DNA of 64,000 bases from Paenibacillus selenitireducens (GTDB lineage: Bacteria; Bacillota; Bacilli; Paenibacillales; Paenibacillaceae), in NCBI RefSeq assembly GCF_002021565.1, contig NZ_MSZX01000008.1, positions 62,027 to 126,026 of the forward strand, read 5' to 3'. Below the pieces are notes generated by a model. The model searched no databases and was not told the origin of the DNA. It saw only the letters and a program-made list of their open reading frames with translations. The translations under genes were made by a program, and so were the position numbers. The stretch's first letter is position 1; every line of letters begins with the position of its first letter. This document shows, piece by piece, positions 8,368 to 17,133 of this stretch.

Positions 8368-9741
8368 ATGGACAGAGAACGTCAACAAGAGCTGCGAGAA
8401 AAGGACCGACAATATGTCTGGCATCCTTTTACCCAAATGAAGGACTATGCAGCGCAAGATCATGTGTTAATAGAGAAAGCCGACGGAATTATGCTCTATG
8501 ATGCGGACGGCAAATCGTATTACGATACGATTTCATCCTGGTGGTGCAACGTCCACGGGCACGGCAATCCGCGCATCAAAGAAGCCATTCGCCGCCAGCT
8601 GGAGCAATTCGATCATATCATGTTCAGCGGATTGACCCACCAGCCGGGGATCGAGTTGGCAGAACAACTCGTTCAGGTTACACCGGATGGGCTAACCAAA
8701 GTATTCTACTCAGACAATGGATCGACCGCCGTGGAGGTGGCGATCAAGATGTCTTTCCAATACTGGCAGCAAATCGGTCAACAATCGAAGACGAATTTCG
8801 TCTTCATGGAGAATAGCTACCACGGCGACACCATCGGCGCGGTGAGTGTGGGCGGGGTGGATCTCTACCATGCGATGTTCAAGCCGCTGCTCTTCAACGC
8901 CATCCGCGTGCCTTCGCCGGATGTGCGCCAGCTCGGCAACGAGCGGACGCCAGAGCGCGAAGCCGCCCTCGTGGCGGACGCGCTCGATGCCGTGCGCACG
9001 CTATTCCGCGAGCGCGCGCACGAACTGGCGGGAATCATCGTGGAACCGATGATTCAAGCTGCTGGCGGCATGGTCATCTACCCTGCCGCATATCTGCGTG
9101 GACTGCGCGAGCTCTGCGCGCAGTTCAATGTCCACCTCATTGCCGATGAGGTGGCCACGGGGTTTGGGCGAACAGGCCGCATGTTCGCCTGTGAGCACGC
9201 GGGCATCAGCCCCGACATCCTTTGCCTCAGCAAAGGGCTGACAGCGGGGATGATGCCGCTCGCGGCGACGTTGTGCCGCGAGGAGATCTATGCCGCGTTC
9301 TACGATGATTACGCGACACAGAAGACCTTCTTCCATGGGCATAGCTTTACAGGCAACCCTGTTGCCTGCGCTGTAGCCCTAGAGAGCTTACGGCTGTTCC
9401 GAGATGAAGCCGTCTTAGAACAGTCGCAAGCCGCAGCGAATACCTTAACGGAGCAAATGAACACTTTCACCAGCTTGCCGCATGTCGCTGATGTTCGTCA
9501 GCTCGGGATGATCGCGGCACTCGATCTGTATCGTGATCCAGAGACTCGCACGCCATTCGCTTCCGACCTGCGGATAGGAACCCGGATGTATCATGCAGGT
9601 CTAGCAGAAGGGCTCATCTTACGGCCGCTCGGGGATACGATCTATTATTGGCTCCCATTATGTACGACACCTTCTCAAATCGAAGATATTGTCGAGCGAA
9701 CACAACGGGTCCTTCGTCAAGTGACGGCACCGCTATCTTAA
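8368..9741 (+). CDS. bioA: Adenosylmethionine-8-amino-7-oxononanoate aminotransferase
   Basis: PLP enzyme of biotin synthesis that converts KAPA to DAPA with S-adenosylmethionine as amino donor. At 457 residues it shows the BioA N-terminal signature YVWHPFTQMKDY, SSWWCNVHGHG, the cofactor segment GSTAVEVAIKM, the Asp of IADEVATGFGRTG and the PLP lysine in LSKGLTAGMMPL. The Shine-Dalgarno sequence is AAGGAGG. It is followed after 15 nt by an alpha/beta hydrolase. No other bio genes are in the window. The central part (about 8880-9280) is visibly richer in G+C than its surroundings. Confidence 0.95.
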   Translation: MDRERQQELREKDRQYVWHPFTQMKDYAAQDHVLIEKADGIMLYDADGKSYYDTISSWWCNVHGHGNPRIKEAIRRQLEQFDHIMFSGLTHQPGIELAEQLVQVTPDGLTKVFYSDNGSTAVEVAIKMSFQYWQQIGQQSKTNFVFMENSYHGDTIGAVSVGGVDLYHAMFKPLLFNAIRVPSPDVRQLGNERTPEREAALVADALDAVRTLFRERAHELAGIIVEPMIQAAGGMVIYPAAYLRGLRELCAQFNVHLIADEVATGFGRTGRMFACEHAGISPDILCLSKGLTAGMMPLAATLCREEIYAAFYDDYATQKTFFHGHSFTGNPVACAVALESLRLFRDEAVLEQSQAAANTLTEQMNTFTSLPHVADVRQLGMIAALDLYRDPETRTPFASDLRIGTRMYHAGLAEGLILRPLGDTIYYWLPLCTTPSQIEDIVERTQRVLRQVTAPLS

Positions 9742-9756
9742 ATTGGAGGTATTAAA

Positions 9757-10611
9757 ATGATGTCTACTTCATTCCATCTTAAGCTAGAGCCTCATCGCAC
9801 GATTCGTTACAGTGTATTCTCAGGAAATCAGCCAAATGAGACGGGGTCTACGGCATCCTCTCGCGGTCTGCTCATCCTGTCTCATGGGTTCAAAGGGTTT
9901 AAGGATTGGGGTATGTTCCCCTATGCTGCCGAGCAAATCGCCAAGCTTGCCGGCGTGGATGTCATCACCTATAACTTCTCGCATAATGGCGTTGGGGAGC
10001 AGCTAACCGAGTTCACTGAACTAGACAAATTTGCGCGCAATACGCCTCATCGACAGTTAGAAGATCTGAAGGCTCTCATCTCCGCTGTACATGCCAATGA
10101 GGGCATGCACTCTATGAGCCGTCCCCTCTTCCTTCTAGGGCATAGCTGGGCGGCTAGCATGAGTTTGATTCATGCCCTTGATCACCCCGACACCGTAGCC
10201 GGCGTGATTGCTTGGAACGGTTCATCGCATCCTGACATCTTCTCCGAACAAGAGAAGCAAGAGATGCGCGATCACGGTGTTGCCTATACGTTAAATGGGC
10301 GAACGAAGCAGCAGATGCCCCTTTCCGTTGAAATACTGCAGGACTTAGAAGCCCATACAGACCAATATGCCATCGTGGACCGCATCTCACAGGCTTCTTT
10401 TCCTATTGCACTCATCCAAGGGACGGACGACTTCGAACGGCTGCGGCGCGGATCCGAGATGCTTATACAGCAGAACCCGCGTATAGAATGGATACAAATA
10501 CCGGGTGGCAATCATACCTTTACCACTGTACATCCTTTTCAAGGTACAACCGCACCGCTTGAAGCCGCGATCCATGCGACAAGCCAATTTATAATAAGCC
10601 ACCTCTCATAG
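9757..10611 (+). CDS. Alpha/beta hydrolase co-transcribed with bioA
   Basis: A 284-residue alpha/beta hydrolase. It shows the oxyanion segment LSHGFKGFKDW, the nucleophile elbow GHSWAA (Ser), an acidic residue after IQGTDDF and the catalytic His in PGGNHTF. It lacks a signal peptide. It sits 15 nt behind bioA with its own GGAGG, then a terminator, so the two form an operon. Because the pimeloyl-ester gatekeeper of biotin synthesis (BioH, BioG, BioK, BioJ, BioV types) is always an alpha/beta hydrolase and varies between lineages, this could be one, but that is inference from context. A general esterase or dienelactone-hydrolase-like enzyme is the alternative. Confidence 0.8.
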   Translation: MMSTSFHLKLEPHRTIRYSVFSGNQPNETGSTASSRGLLILSHGFKGFKDWGMFPYAAEQIAKLAGVDVITYNFSHNGVGEQLTEFTELDKFARNTPHRQLEDLKALISAVHANEGMHSMSRPLFLLGHSWAASMSLIHALDHPDTVAGVIAWNGSSHPDIFSEQEKQEMRDHGVAYTLNGRTKQQMPLSVEILQDLEAHTDQYAIVDRISQASFPIALIQGTDDFERLRRGSEMLIQQNPRIEWIQIPGGNHTFTTVHPFQGTTAPLEAAIHATSQFIISHLS

Positions 10612-10628
10612 AAGAATATAGGAACACC

Positions 10629-10666
10629 AAAAGAGAGAGCTTTCCGCGAAGGAAAGCTCTCTTCTA
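10629..10666. terminator. Bidirectional terminator, bioA operon / MFS gene
   Basis: AAGAGAGAGCTTTCC and GGAAAGCTCTCTT form a long stem with a GCGAA loop. It lies between two convergent genes. Confidence 0.85.
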
Positions 10667-10667
10667 T

Positions 10668-12206
10668 TTATGCCATATGCGTTGCTTGAGCAGGTTCTGC
10701 ATTGCTGTTTTGCGGTTTCGGCTGGAACTTAGCCGATCCGACGCTTAACGCCGTGATGACACCGATTACGGCGACGCATAAGCTTAGAATAAATCCATGA
10801 TTAATCGCCGTTCCCATGGAATCTCGCAAAAATCCTAGAATTTGAGCAGGCACCTGACTAGAGGCATGCACGAGCAAATCTGGTTTCGCTAACTGATCAA
10901 CTTTGTCAGCGGGAATGTGATTCGCTGCGGCTCCATCTGCAATAATTCCTTTCAGATTGTTGTTGACAATCACCGCCATGATGGAAGCTCCCATCACGCC
11001 GCCGATATTACGCCAGAAGCCAACAATGGAGGAACTGATCCCCATATAGCGCTTGTCGACGCTTACCAGCATCGCATTCTGACCGACACTCATCATTGGC
11101 CCAATAGCTCCGAATCCGAGCAGGATCATCAAGCCAATCATATAAATATTCTCGATATGATGAGATACCAGAATAAGCATGATGGAGGTGGCAACACCGA
11201 ACAACATCGATATCGTCATGATCGTACGGAACTTTAATTTGGTCTGAAGAAATCCACAGAGAATGGTACTCACAATCATGGATGTCATCATCGGCGTAAG
11301 AATCCCGTTGGAATTCGCATGGCCTAATACGGCAACTGAAAAAATCGGCAGATAGCTAATCGCACTGAACATCATTACCCCCTGGCAAAAGCAGATAATG
11401 CTCGTTCCCAGCACGAGGCGGTTTTTGAAAATTTCTAAAGGCAGCACCGGTTCCGATGCCCGGCGTTCTACCTGAATAAAGGCTATTGTCCCTAGTATTG
11501 CCAGTATGAATAACCCGATAATCTGCCATGAAGTCCAGGCATAATCTTTGCCACCCCACTCCATCGCAAGCATGACAGAGATACAGGAGAATACGAGCAG
11601 AATTGTTCCCATATAATCAACTTTGGGCTTCTTATCTGAACGAGATTCTTGCAGTGCAAATAATAAGACGATAAACGATAAAATCCCGATCGGCAAATTC
11701 ACGTAGAAGCACCAGCGCCAGCCAAAATGCTCGGTAATGAACGTCCCCACCTGAGGTCCTGCAACCGAGGATAGCCCGAAGATTGCCGCCATGACCCCGC
11801 CTAACTTCGCACCATCCTTCGGATCGCTGAAGATGCTGAAGATAATCGTGAAGCTGATCGGAAAAATAGCTCCAGATCCGATCCCTTGAATCGCACGGAA
11901 CCAAATCAACTGATCCAAGCTCTGGGCAACCCCGCACAGCGCGGAACCGAGAATAAATAACCCGATACCAATCAAATAAAACAATTTTCGTCCGAATAAA
12001 TCCGACATTTTGCCAAGTACTAACATCGTGCTCGTCGAAGCCAGCATATACGCGGTAAATACCCAGGACATTTGATTGAATCCGCCAAAGTCATCCAGAA
12101 TATGCGTGATACTTGCGGATACGATGGTATTATCCAACGCCGACATCAATAGCCCAAGAGCCATCGCCAGTATGATAAGTCCTTTTTTTTGTTTGGAAAA
12201 GTTCAT
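10668..12206 (-). CDS. DHA2-type MFS multidrug efflux transporter
   Basis: A 512-residue, 14-helix major facilitator of the EmrB/QacA (DHA2) group. Signature pieces are LDNTIVSASITHIL near helix 1, the motif A-like LGKMSDLFGRKLFY, and the motif C-like GLSSVAGPQVGTF, followed by YVNLPIGILSF. It probably exports toxic organic compounds by proton antiport across the cytoplasmic membrane. It follows the PadR regulator by 16 nt, so regulator and pump form an operon that would be induced when the PadR protein leaves its operator. Confidence 0.92.
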   Translation of the reverse strand: MNFSKQKKGLIILAMALGLLMSALDNTIVSASITHILDDFGGFNQMSWVFTAYMLASTSTMLVLGKMSDLFGRKLFYLIGIGLFILGSALCGVAQSLDQLIWFRAIQGIGSGAIFPISFTIIFSIFSDPKDGAKLGGVMAAIFGLSSVAGPQVGTFITEHFGWRWCFYVNLPIGILSFIVLLFALQESRSDKKPKVDYMGTILLVFSCISVMLAMEWGGKDYAWTSWQIIGLFILAILGTIAFIQVERRASEPVLPLEIFKNRLVLGTSIICFCQGVMMFSAISYLPIFSVAVLGHANSNGILTPMMTSMIVSTILCGFLQTKLKFRTIMTISMLFGVATSIMLILVSHHIENIYMIGLMILLGFGAIGPMMSVGQNAMLVSVDKRYMGISSSIVGFWRNIGGVMGASIMAVIVNNNLKGIIADGAAANHIPADKVDQLAKPDLLVHASSQVPAQILGFLRDSMGTAINHGFILSLCVAVIGVITALSVGSAKFQPKPQNSNAEPAQATHMA

Positions 12207-12222
12207 CCTTCCCTATCTCTCC

Positions 12223-12747
12223 CTACTCCTCTAAATTGTGAAGTTTTTCTAGACCTTTTTTCAAAAAAGCGAAACTCATCTTCAGCTGTTCCATGCCAAA
12301 TTCAGCACATAGGGCCTGCGTCGGCGAACTATGATGGATGAACTGCTCATACCCGGTAGATAAAGATTGATGGCTCGCTTCCAATTCTTCAATTTTCCGT
12401 TCAAACCATCCGATAATGACTGCTTTATCCACAAATTCACCAAAGAATAAACGCATTAAGAAGTCGGAACGATAGACCTCCGATTCCATAGGGCTGTGTA
12501 TATACTCCTGAAATTTCTCCCGCCCCGATGGTGTAATCGAATATATATTTTTGTTCGGCTTCCCCTCCTGAATGATGCTCTCCTTCGTAATGTAACCTAA
12601 AGCCTCCATCTTGCTCAGTGTTGGATAAATCGTGCCAAAACTCGCATCATAGAAAAAGGAGAACGTACTCTGAAATTTTTGCTTCATATCATAGCCGGAT
12701 TTAGGTCCTTTCAGTAACATCCCGAGAATAACATCTTGACTGTTCAT
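12223..12747 (-). CDS. PadR family transcriptional regulator
   Basis: A 174-residue PadR-like winged-helix repressor: N-terminal wing-helix (MNSQDVILGMLLKGPKSGYDMKQ, then TIYPTLSKMEALGYI and SITPSGREKF) followed by a C-terminal helical dimerisation region (about residues 95-174). It is first in an operon with the DHA2 pump, the usual arrangement of a drug-responsive repressor with its target. Palindromic AT-rich operators lie upstream of its start. Confidence 0.92.
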   Translation of the reverse strand: MNSQDVILGMLLKGPKSGYDMKQKFQSTFSFFYDASFGTIYPTLSKMEALGYITKESIIQEGKPNKNIYSITPSGREKFQEYIHSPMESEVYRSDFLMRLFFGEFVDKAVIIGWFERKIEELEASHQSLSTGYEQFIHHSSPTQALCAEFGMEQLKMSFAFLKKGLEKLHNLEE

Positions 12748-12798
12748 GTTAGTTCACTCCAATTCACATGTGTTATCGTATACCTTCCGTTAAGATCA

Positions 12799-12835
12799 AT
12801 ATATCAGTTCGATATATATCAAGTCAATATATATC
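12799..12835. promoter_or_regulatory. Candidate PadR operator array
   Basis: ATATATC-AGTTC-GATATAT (12799-12817) is a perfect inverted repeat. GATATATATC (12811-12820) is itself palindromic, and ATATATATC recurs at 12827-12835. The array lies about 50-90 nt before the padR start, where autoregulation would act. Binding is inferred. Confidence 0.5.
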
Positions 12836-12898
12836 CACAAAAAAATACCATGAATTTACATCGACTTGTCCAATCGACCGTAATTCATGGTATTTTAG
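12836..12898 (-). terminator. Terminator of nadE
   Basis: On the minus strand AAAATACCATGAATTA pairs with TAAATTCATGGTATTTT and ends in a T run. It lies just after the nadE stop codon. Confidence 0.8.
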
Positions 12899-12919
12899 CA
12901 TCGCTAACGTATAAGTTCA

Positions 12920-13732
12920 TTAAATGCCCGGTATCGCCGAACGTTTATGTTCGGTTTTCAGGTATTGTTTCTCCAGCTTCTTACGAGCGGCTTCGGACAC
13001 GACTTTGCCCTCTAAGTAGTCGCTGTTCTCCTCGTAGGTGATGCCTAACTCCCCTTCATCGGTCTGGCCTTCCCAGAGCCCAGCGGTAGGAGCTTTGTCC
13101 AGCACGCTCTTCGGTACGCCGATATGCGCAGCGATTTGACGAACTTGACGCTTATTCAAGGAACTTAGCGGCGTAATATCGACTGCACCATCGCCCCACT
13201 TCGTATAGAATCCGGTAATGGCCTCCGAAGCATGATCTGTACCTACGACAAGCAGATTCAAGTCGAAAGCCAAGGCATATTGCACAACCATTCGCGTACG
13301 CGCCTTCACGTTGCCTTTTCCGGGGATACTTAGGTGGCGATGGATCTGAAGCGATTTAAAAGCATACTCCGTTTCCAAGGCAATCTCATTCACAGCATCT
13401 TCAATATTCGTCTCCACCGTATGCTTCAATTGAAAGGCTTGCGCTACTTCATAACTATGTTGAATGTCTTCTTGTGTCCCGTAGGGCTGGAACACGCCGA
13501 GTGTCATATAGTCACGACCGGTCTCGCTGCTAAGTTCATTGGTCGCTTGCTTACACAGCCCCGTTACTACGGCGCTATCAATTCCCCCGCTGATCGCAAT
13601 AAGAAGACCCGTAGTTCCCGCTTTTTTCACATACTCTTTCAGAAAATCTACCCGTTTACGCACTTCTTCCTCGACGTTAATGGCCGGCTGTACACCGAGC
13701 CGATCGATAATCTCCTGTTGCAAACTCATCAC
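12920..13732 (-). CDS. nadE: NH3-dependent NAD+ synthetase
   Basis: Last step of NAD synthesis: ATP-dependent amidation of nicotinic acid adenine dinucleotide. At 270 residues it has the N-type ATP pyrophosphatase P-loop AISGGIDSAVVTGL, the segment ARTRMVVQYALA, VVGTDHASEAITGFYTKWGDGAVDI in pieces, and KAPTAGLWEGQTDEGELG. No glutaminase domain is present, so ammonia is the nitrogen source. The start may be GTG 13732 or the adjacent ATG 13729; an AGGGTGG lies just upstream. Confidence 0.95.
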   Translation of the reverse strand: MMSLQQEIIDRLGVQPAINVEEEVRKRVDFLKEYVKKAGTTGLLIAISGGIDSAVVTGLCKQATNELSSETGRDYMTLGVFQPYGTQEDIQHSYEVAQAFQLKHTVETNIEDAVNEIALETEYAFKSLQIHRHLSIPGKGNVKARTRMVVQYALAFDLNLLVVGTDHASEAITGFYTKWGDGAVDITPLSSLNKRQVRQIAAHIGVPKSVLDKAPTAGLWEGQTDEGELGITYEENSDYLEGKVVSEAARKKLEKQYLKTEHKRSAIPGI

Positions 13733-13787
13733 GACACCACCCTATGTAAAATAACCCCACAAATTATAAATTCAAATAGATTAAATT

Positions 13788-13829
13788 GAAAAACTCCCCA
13801 CCGTTACACCCAAGTAAACGGCGGGGAGC
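13788..13829 (-). terminator. Terminator of the bacilliredoxin gene
   Basis: Minus strand: CTCCCCGCCGTTTAC pairs with GTAACGGTGGGGAG, followed by TTTTT. Confidence 0.85.
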
Positions 13830-13841
13830 ATGATCTGTTCC

Positions 13842-14276
13842 TTATTTGCAATAACGATCAAATGCGGCCGTCAATTCTGCTGCAATCTCTTCGGCACTGC
13901 GGTTCTCAATGCTATGACGCTCAACAAAATGAACAAGTTCTCCATCTTTCAGAATACCGATCGAAGGAGATGACGGCGGATATGGAACCAAGTATTCACG
14001 AGCTTTCGCAGTCGCTTCTTTATCTTGGCCTGCAAATACGGTAAATAAGTGATCTGGAGTTACTTCATGTTGAAGGGCTTGAGCAACACCTGGTCTACAT
14101 TGGCCTGCAGCGCATCCACATACGGAGTTCACAACAAGTAATGATATACCTTTAGCTGTTGGAAGCTGTTCAGCCACTTCCTCTGGTGTTGTTAATTCTT
14201 GAATTCCTAATCTAGTAAGTTCATCCCGCATCGGTTGAACCATATCTTTCATATATCGATCAAAAGACATAGACAT
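13842..14276 (-). CDS. Bacilliredoxin (BrxA/BrxB family)
   Basis: A 144-residue DUF1094 protein of the YphP/YqiW family. These reduce bacillithiol mixed disulfides on proteins after oxidative stress in the cytoplasm. The active site is the CGC motif in LLVVNSVCGCAAGQCRPG; the downstream TVFAGQDKEATAKARE and YPPSSPSIGILKDGELVHF are also family-typical. Presence of this gene implies a bacillithiol-using host. It has its own terminator. Confidence 0.93.
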   Translation of the reverse strand: MSMSFDRYMKDMVQPMRDELTRLGIQELTTPEEVAEQLPTAKGISLLVVNSVCGCAAGQCRPGVAQALQHEVTPDHLFTVFAGQDKEATAKAREYLVPYPPSSPSIGILKDGELVHFVERHSIENRSAEEIAAELTAAFDRYCK

Positions 14277-14349
14277 TTGCTTTCACTCCTTACGAAATCT
14301 TTGCAACAGTAATCCTATTGCTAATCTTTATTATACATTCATAAAGAAT

Positions 14350-14374
14350 GAAAGCAAGGGAAACCCCTTGCTTT
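14350..14374. terminator. Hairpin downstream of the 37-residue gene
   Basis: AAAGCAAGGG and CCCTTGCTTT form a strong stem with a short loop. The T tract is weak on both strands, so termination is uncertain. Confidence 0.45.
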
Positions 14375-14415
14375 GACAACGATGCAGAAATGTCTTTTTA
14401 TTTATGCTGCAACGA

Positions 14416-14529
14416 TTACGTAGCTGGTCGGTTAGGACTGTCTACATCCGTTTTCTTATCCATTCCATCTTGGGAGGGTTTGTAAGGACCTGCGCTCTTA
14501 TGTTTATCTTCTTCTTTTCCTTTTGCCAC
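14416..14529 (-). CDS. Small hydrophilic protein, 37 residues
   Basis: GTG start at 14529 preceded by AAAGGAGG with 8-nt spacing, an excellent ribosome binding site, and stop TAA at 14416. The product is very hydrophilic (begins VAKGKEEDKHKSAGPYK and ends SPNRPAT), with no membrane segment and no cysteine. No family is recognised. It is too short and uses a GTG start, so it is easily missed. A hairpin follows it. The strong ribosome binding site is the main evidence that it is real. Confidence 0.6.
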   Translation of the reverse strand: MAKGKEEDKHKSAGPYKPSQDGMDKKTDVDSPNRPAT

Positions 14530-14584
14530 AGCTTTGGCCTCCTTTCCTATACATCCCCCCTATTATGTACTGCCCAATTTAGAT

Positions 14585-15268
14585 TTATCCTTCACTATAC
14601 TTGCGCTGAATGTTCAGAAGCCATATCCCCATGAAGGACATGACGATAAAAATACATTGTAACGGGTTAAGTCCAAGCCATATGGAGAGAGAATTCGTTA
14701 CCGTCCGATCCACAAGCGTCACGACCATCCCTCCAATGCCGCCCCCTATGAGAAAATGCGAACACTGTGAGCCTTTCCTTAAAGAGGCTGACCCCATAAG
14801 CAACCAGATTGTAAGCCCAAGGAGCAAGGCTGTTCCTAACATATACGACATACTCCGATCGAACCACACTTCAATGGCACACCCTATGGAACCACCGATG
14901 GATAACCCATAGGGCAGCACATTGAGCAAAATGGAGAGCGAAATCTTCTTCTTTTGTATCCGTGTATACGTGATAACCAGAATACCAATCACACCTAACA
15001 ACCAACCGTTCCAGGAGCCACCGCTCATGAAGATAAGCGCTTTCGGACTATGCCACAGGATGGAGAAATCTTCTAGAACGAATCCGAATTTATAACAAAT
15101 CAGAAAGATTATGATATAACTCGTAAAGAGGTCCAACCAGGCATCCAATTTTTCGCCTTCACGGCGAAGTCTCCATATCATCAGTAAGAGTGCGGCAGCG
15201 ATCATGATCATCAACGATATTGTATGTAGTTGTAATAAAAACGGCCCGATAGACCACACATTATTCAT
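14585..15268 (-). CDS. Multi-pass membrane protein, possibly a diverged Lgt-like protein
   Basis: A 227-residue protein with about seven hydrophobic segments. The N-terminus (IGPFLLQLHTISLMIMIA) and the central SGGSWNGWLLGVIG resemble the start and the HGGLxGG region of prolipoprotein diacylglyceryl transferase. The Lgt signature Arg-rich GNFxNxE segment is not recognisable, so catalytic function is doubtful. It lies between the small gene and the sensor kinase on the same strand, 24 nt after the kinase, and could share its transcript. I am unsure of the family. Confidence 0.55.
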   Translation of the reverse strand: MNNVWSIGPFLLQLHTISLMIMIAAALLLMIWRLRREGEKLDAWLDLFTSYIIIFLICYKFGFVLEDFSILWHSPKALIFMSGGSWNGWLLGVIGILVITYTRIQKKKISLSILLNVLPYGLSIGGSIGCAIEVWFDRSMSYMLGTALLLGLTIWLLMGSASLRKGSQCSHFLIGGGIGGMVVTLVDRTVTNSLSIWLGLNPLQCIFIVMSFMGIWLLNIQRKYSEG

Positions 15269-15292
15269 TCAAAGCCCCTACTTCCTATCGTT

Positions 15293-17026
15293 CTAAGCCA
15301 CATGCGCTTGAAACGAAACGATAAACGTCGTACCCTTCCCTTTCTCGGATTCGACTGTAATCCGTCCCTTATGTCTTTCAACAATGCTGAGACATAACGA
15401 AAGCCCGAGACCCGTGCCCTTGGACTTCGTGGTATAGAACGGCTCGAACATTTTGTCCAGCTTATCCTGAGGAATCCCTTCTCCTGTATCTTTTACGATC
15501 AATTGTACCGTATCTTTCTGCAATAGGGTTTCAATCGTAAGCGTTCCTTTATTATTCATCGCTTCCATGCCATTTCGCACTAAATTGAGAATTAATTGCT
15601 TAATTTCTTTCTCATTCAGATGAAGGGGTGGAATGTCATCCCCTAAATTCATTTCAATTCCAAGTCCGCGTAGATTCGCGTCCGCCCAGAGCAATGGGCT
15701 TAAATCGCGAACGATATCATGCAGATGGCTCTCTTCCTTCTCTACGATCCGATTCTGCGCCAAAGATAGGAAGTCGTTAATAATCGTATTGGCACGATCC
15801 AGTTCTTCCAGCACGATACGATAGTAATCATGCAATGCTGCATCGCTTTTTTCTTTCATGAGCTGCACAAATCCCCGCACCACTGCCATCGGGTTCCGTA
15901 TCTCATGCGTAATACTCGCAGCCATTTGTCCAACCAGACTCAGACGCTCAAGGTTCCCAATCTCGGATCGCAGCATTTGTAGCTCTGTCACATCATGGGC
16001 CATCCCTACGGCACCAACAACTTCATCTGTCTCCTGATTACGAATGCTCGATGAGGTCGATATCAAGATCTTCCCGTTATATTGCAATACCTCGGCCGTT
16101 GTCTCCTCACCTTGCAGCGAACGGGCCAGCTGAATGCTAGGATAATGGATATCATAATGCTTCATCACATACCCAAAGGATTTGCCTATTAAATCATCAC
16201 TGCGGACCTTCTCGGTAGAAGGAAATAATCGCAGCATCATATCATTAATGGCCGTTAGATTCCCCATCTTATCCACGGACATAACGCCCAACGGGGTTGC
16301 ATCGATCAACTGTTTCATTTTCTGCGCTTCTTGATGGAATTGTTGCGATAAATCTTGCAGCTGCCTTTGCAGGGATAACTTATCAAGGATGCTTTCGACG
16401 AACATGAGAATTAAATACGTTGTCAATATGCACACGCAACTGAAACCGATTTCAAACATCAACCACGGTATATCGTTCTTTTCAAAGTCAAAGCCGTAAT
16501 GAGAAAAGTAAACCCAAAAATTGACTGCCCCTCCAAACAAAATCAGATATGTAATGATACGTGTCCGTCTTGGTGTTTTCGCATGACGAAATTGTGGAAT
16601 AAAGATAAGAGCTAGCGGAATTAAATAGAGGCCAATATCATTAGGAAAATCCCACAGTTCCCCGTGGTTAAAAAAAATAAAGTGCGCACCGATATAGATC
16701 AAGGTCATGACCGCGCCGGCACGATACCCGCAGTACAATAAACCGAATAAAAAGGGAATCATCCGGAAATCGTAGTATTGCTCATTCGGGGTACAGTAAG
16801 AAAAAACCATAGACAGCAAGAACGAAATCGTGCAGAATATGGCGAATATCACTCGAAACGTAAAGATTTGACCGGTAATTTTCGGCTTCATTGCCCATAC
16901 TTGCAGTAAAAATGCGGGTAATAAGGCAATCAGCTCTTGTAAAAAGGTTTCTTTTAGAGGAGTGGAAATCACTGTATGGATCACCGGCCTAAGAATAGAG
17001 TTAGAGTTACAAAAATTAAAACACAA
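15293..17026 (-). CDS. KinB-like sensor histidine kinase
   Basis: A 577-residue (longest frame) membrane sensor. A six-segment hydrophobic N-terminus of the 5TM-LYT type (about residues 25-215, with MIPFLFGLLYCGYRAGAVM) leads into a coiled stretch, a PAS domain (about 240-345: DATPLGVMSVDKMGNLTAIND) and a kinase core with phospho-His in SITHEIRNPMAVVRGF and ATP-lid boxes NLVRNGMEAM, DTGEGIP and KGTGLGLSL. The layout matches KinB, which feeds phosphate to the Spo0 relay. No response regulator is adjacent, also typical. The start is uncertain: the first codon is TTG 17026 without a Shine-Dalgarno sequence. Confidence 0.85.
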   Translation of the reverse strand: MCFNFCNSNSILRPVIHTVISTPLKETFLQELIALLPAFLLQVWAMKPKITGQIFTFRVIFAIFCTISFLLSMVFSYCTPNEQYYDFRMIPFLFGLLYCGYRAGAVMTLIYIGAHFIFFNHGELWDFPNDIGLYLIPLALIFIPQFRHAKTPRRTRIITYLILFGGAVNFWVYFSHYGFDFEKNDIPWLMFEIGFSCVCILTTYLILMFVESILDKLSLQRQLQDLSQQFHQEAQKMKQLIDATPLGVMSVDKMGNLTAINDMMLRLFPSTEKVRSDDLIGKSFGYVMKHYDIHYPSIQLARSLQGEETTAEVLQYNGKILISTSSSIRNQETDEVVGAVGMAHDVTELQMLRSEIGNLERLSLVGQMAASITHEIRNPMAVVRGFVQLMKEKSDAALHDYYRIVLEELDRANTIINDFLSLAQNRIVEKEESHLHDIVRDLSPLLWADANLRGLGIEMNLGDDIPPLHLNEKEIKQLILNLVRNGMEAMNNKGTLTIETLLQKDTVQLIVKDTGEGIPQDKLDKMFEPFYTTKSKGTGLGLSLCLSIVERHKGRITVESEKGKGTTFIVSFQAHVA

Positions 17027-17133
17027 GTTACAAGTTTTTACAATATCCGCGAATTTATTTAAACAATATTTTATTCATTCGGCTAAAAACGTTACAATAG
17101 GGTGATGGATAGCGAAAGAAAGGAGATGTCGTT

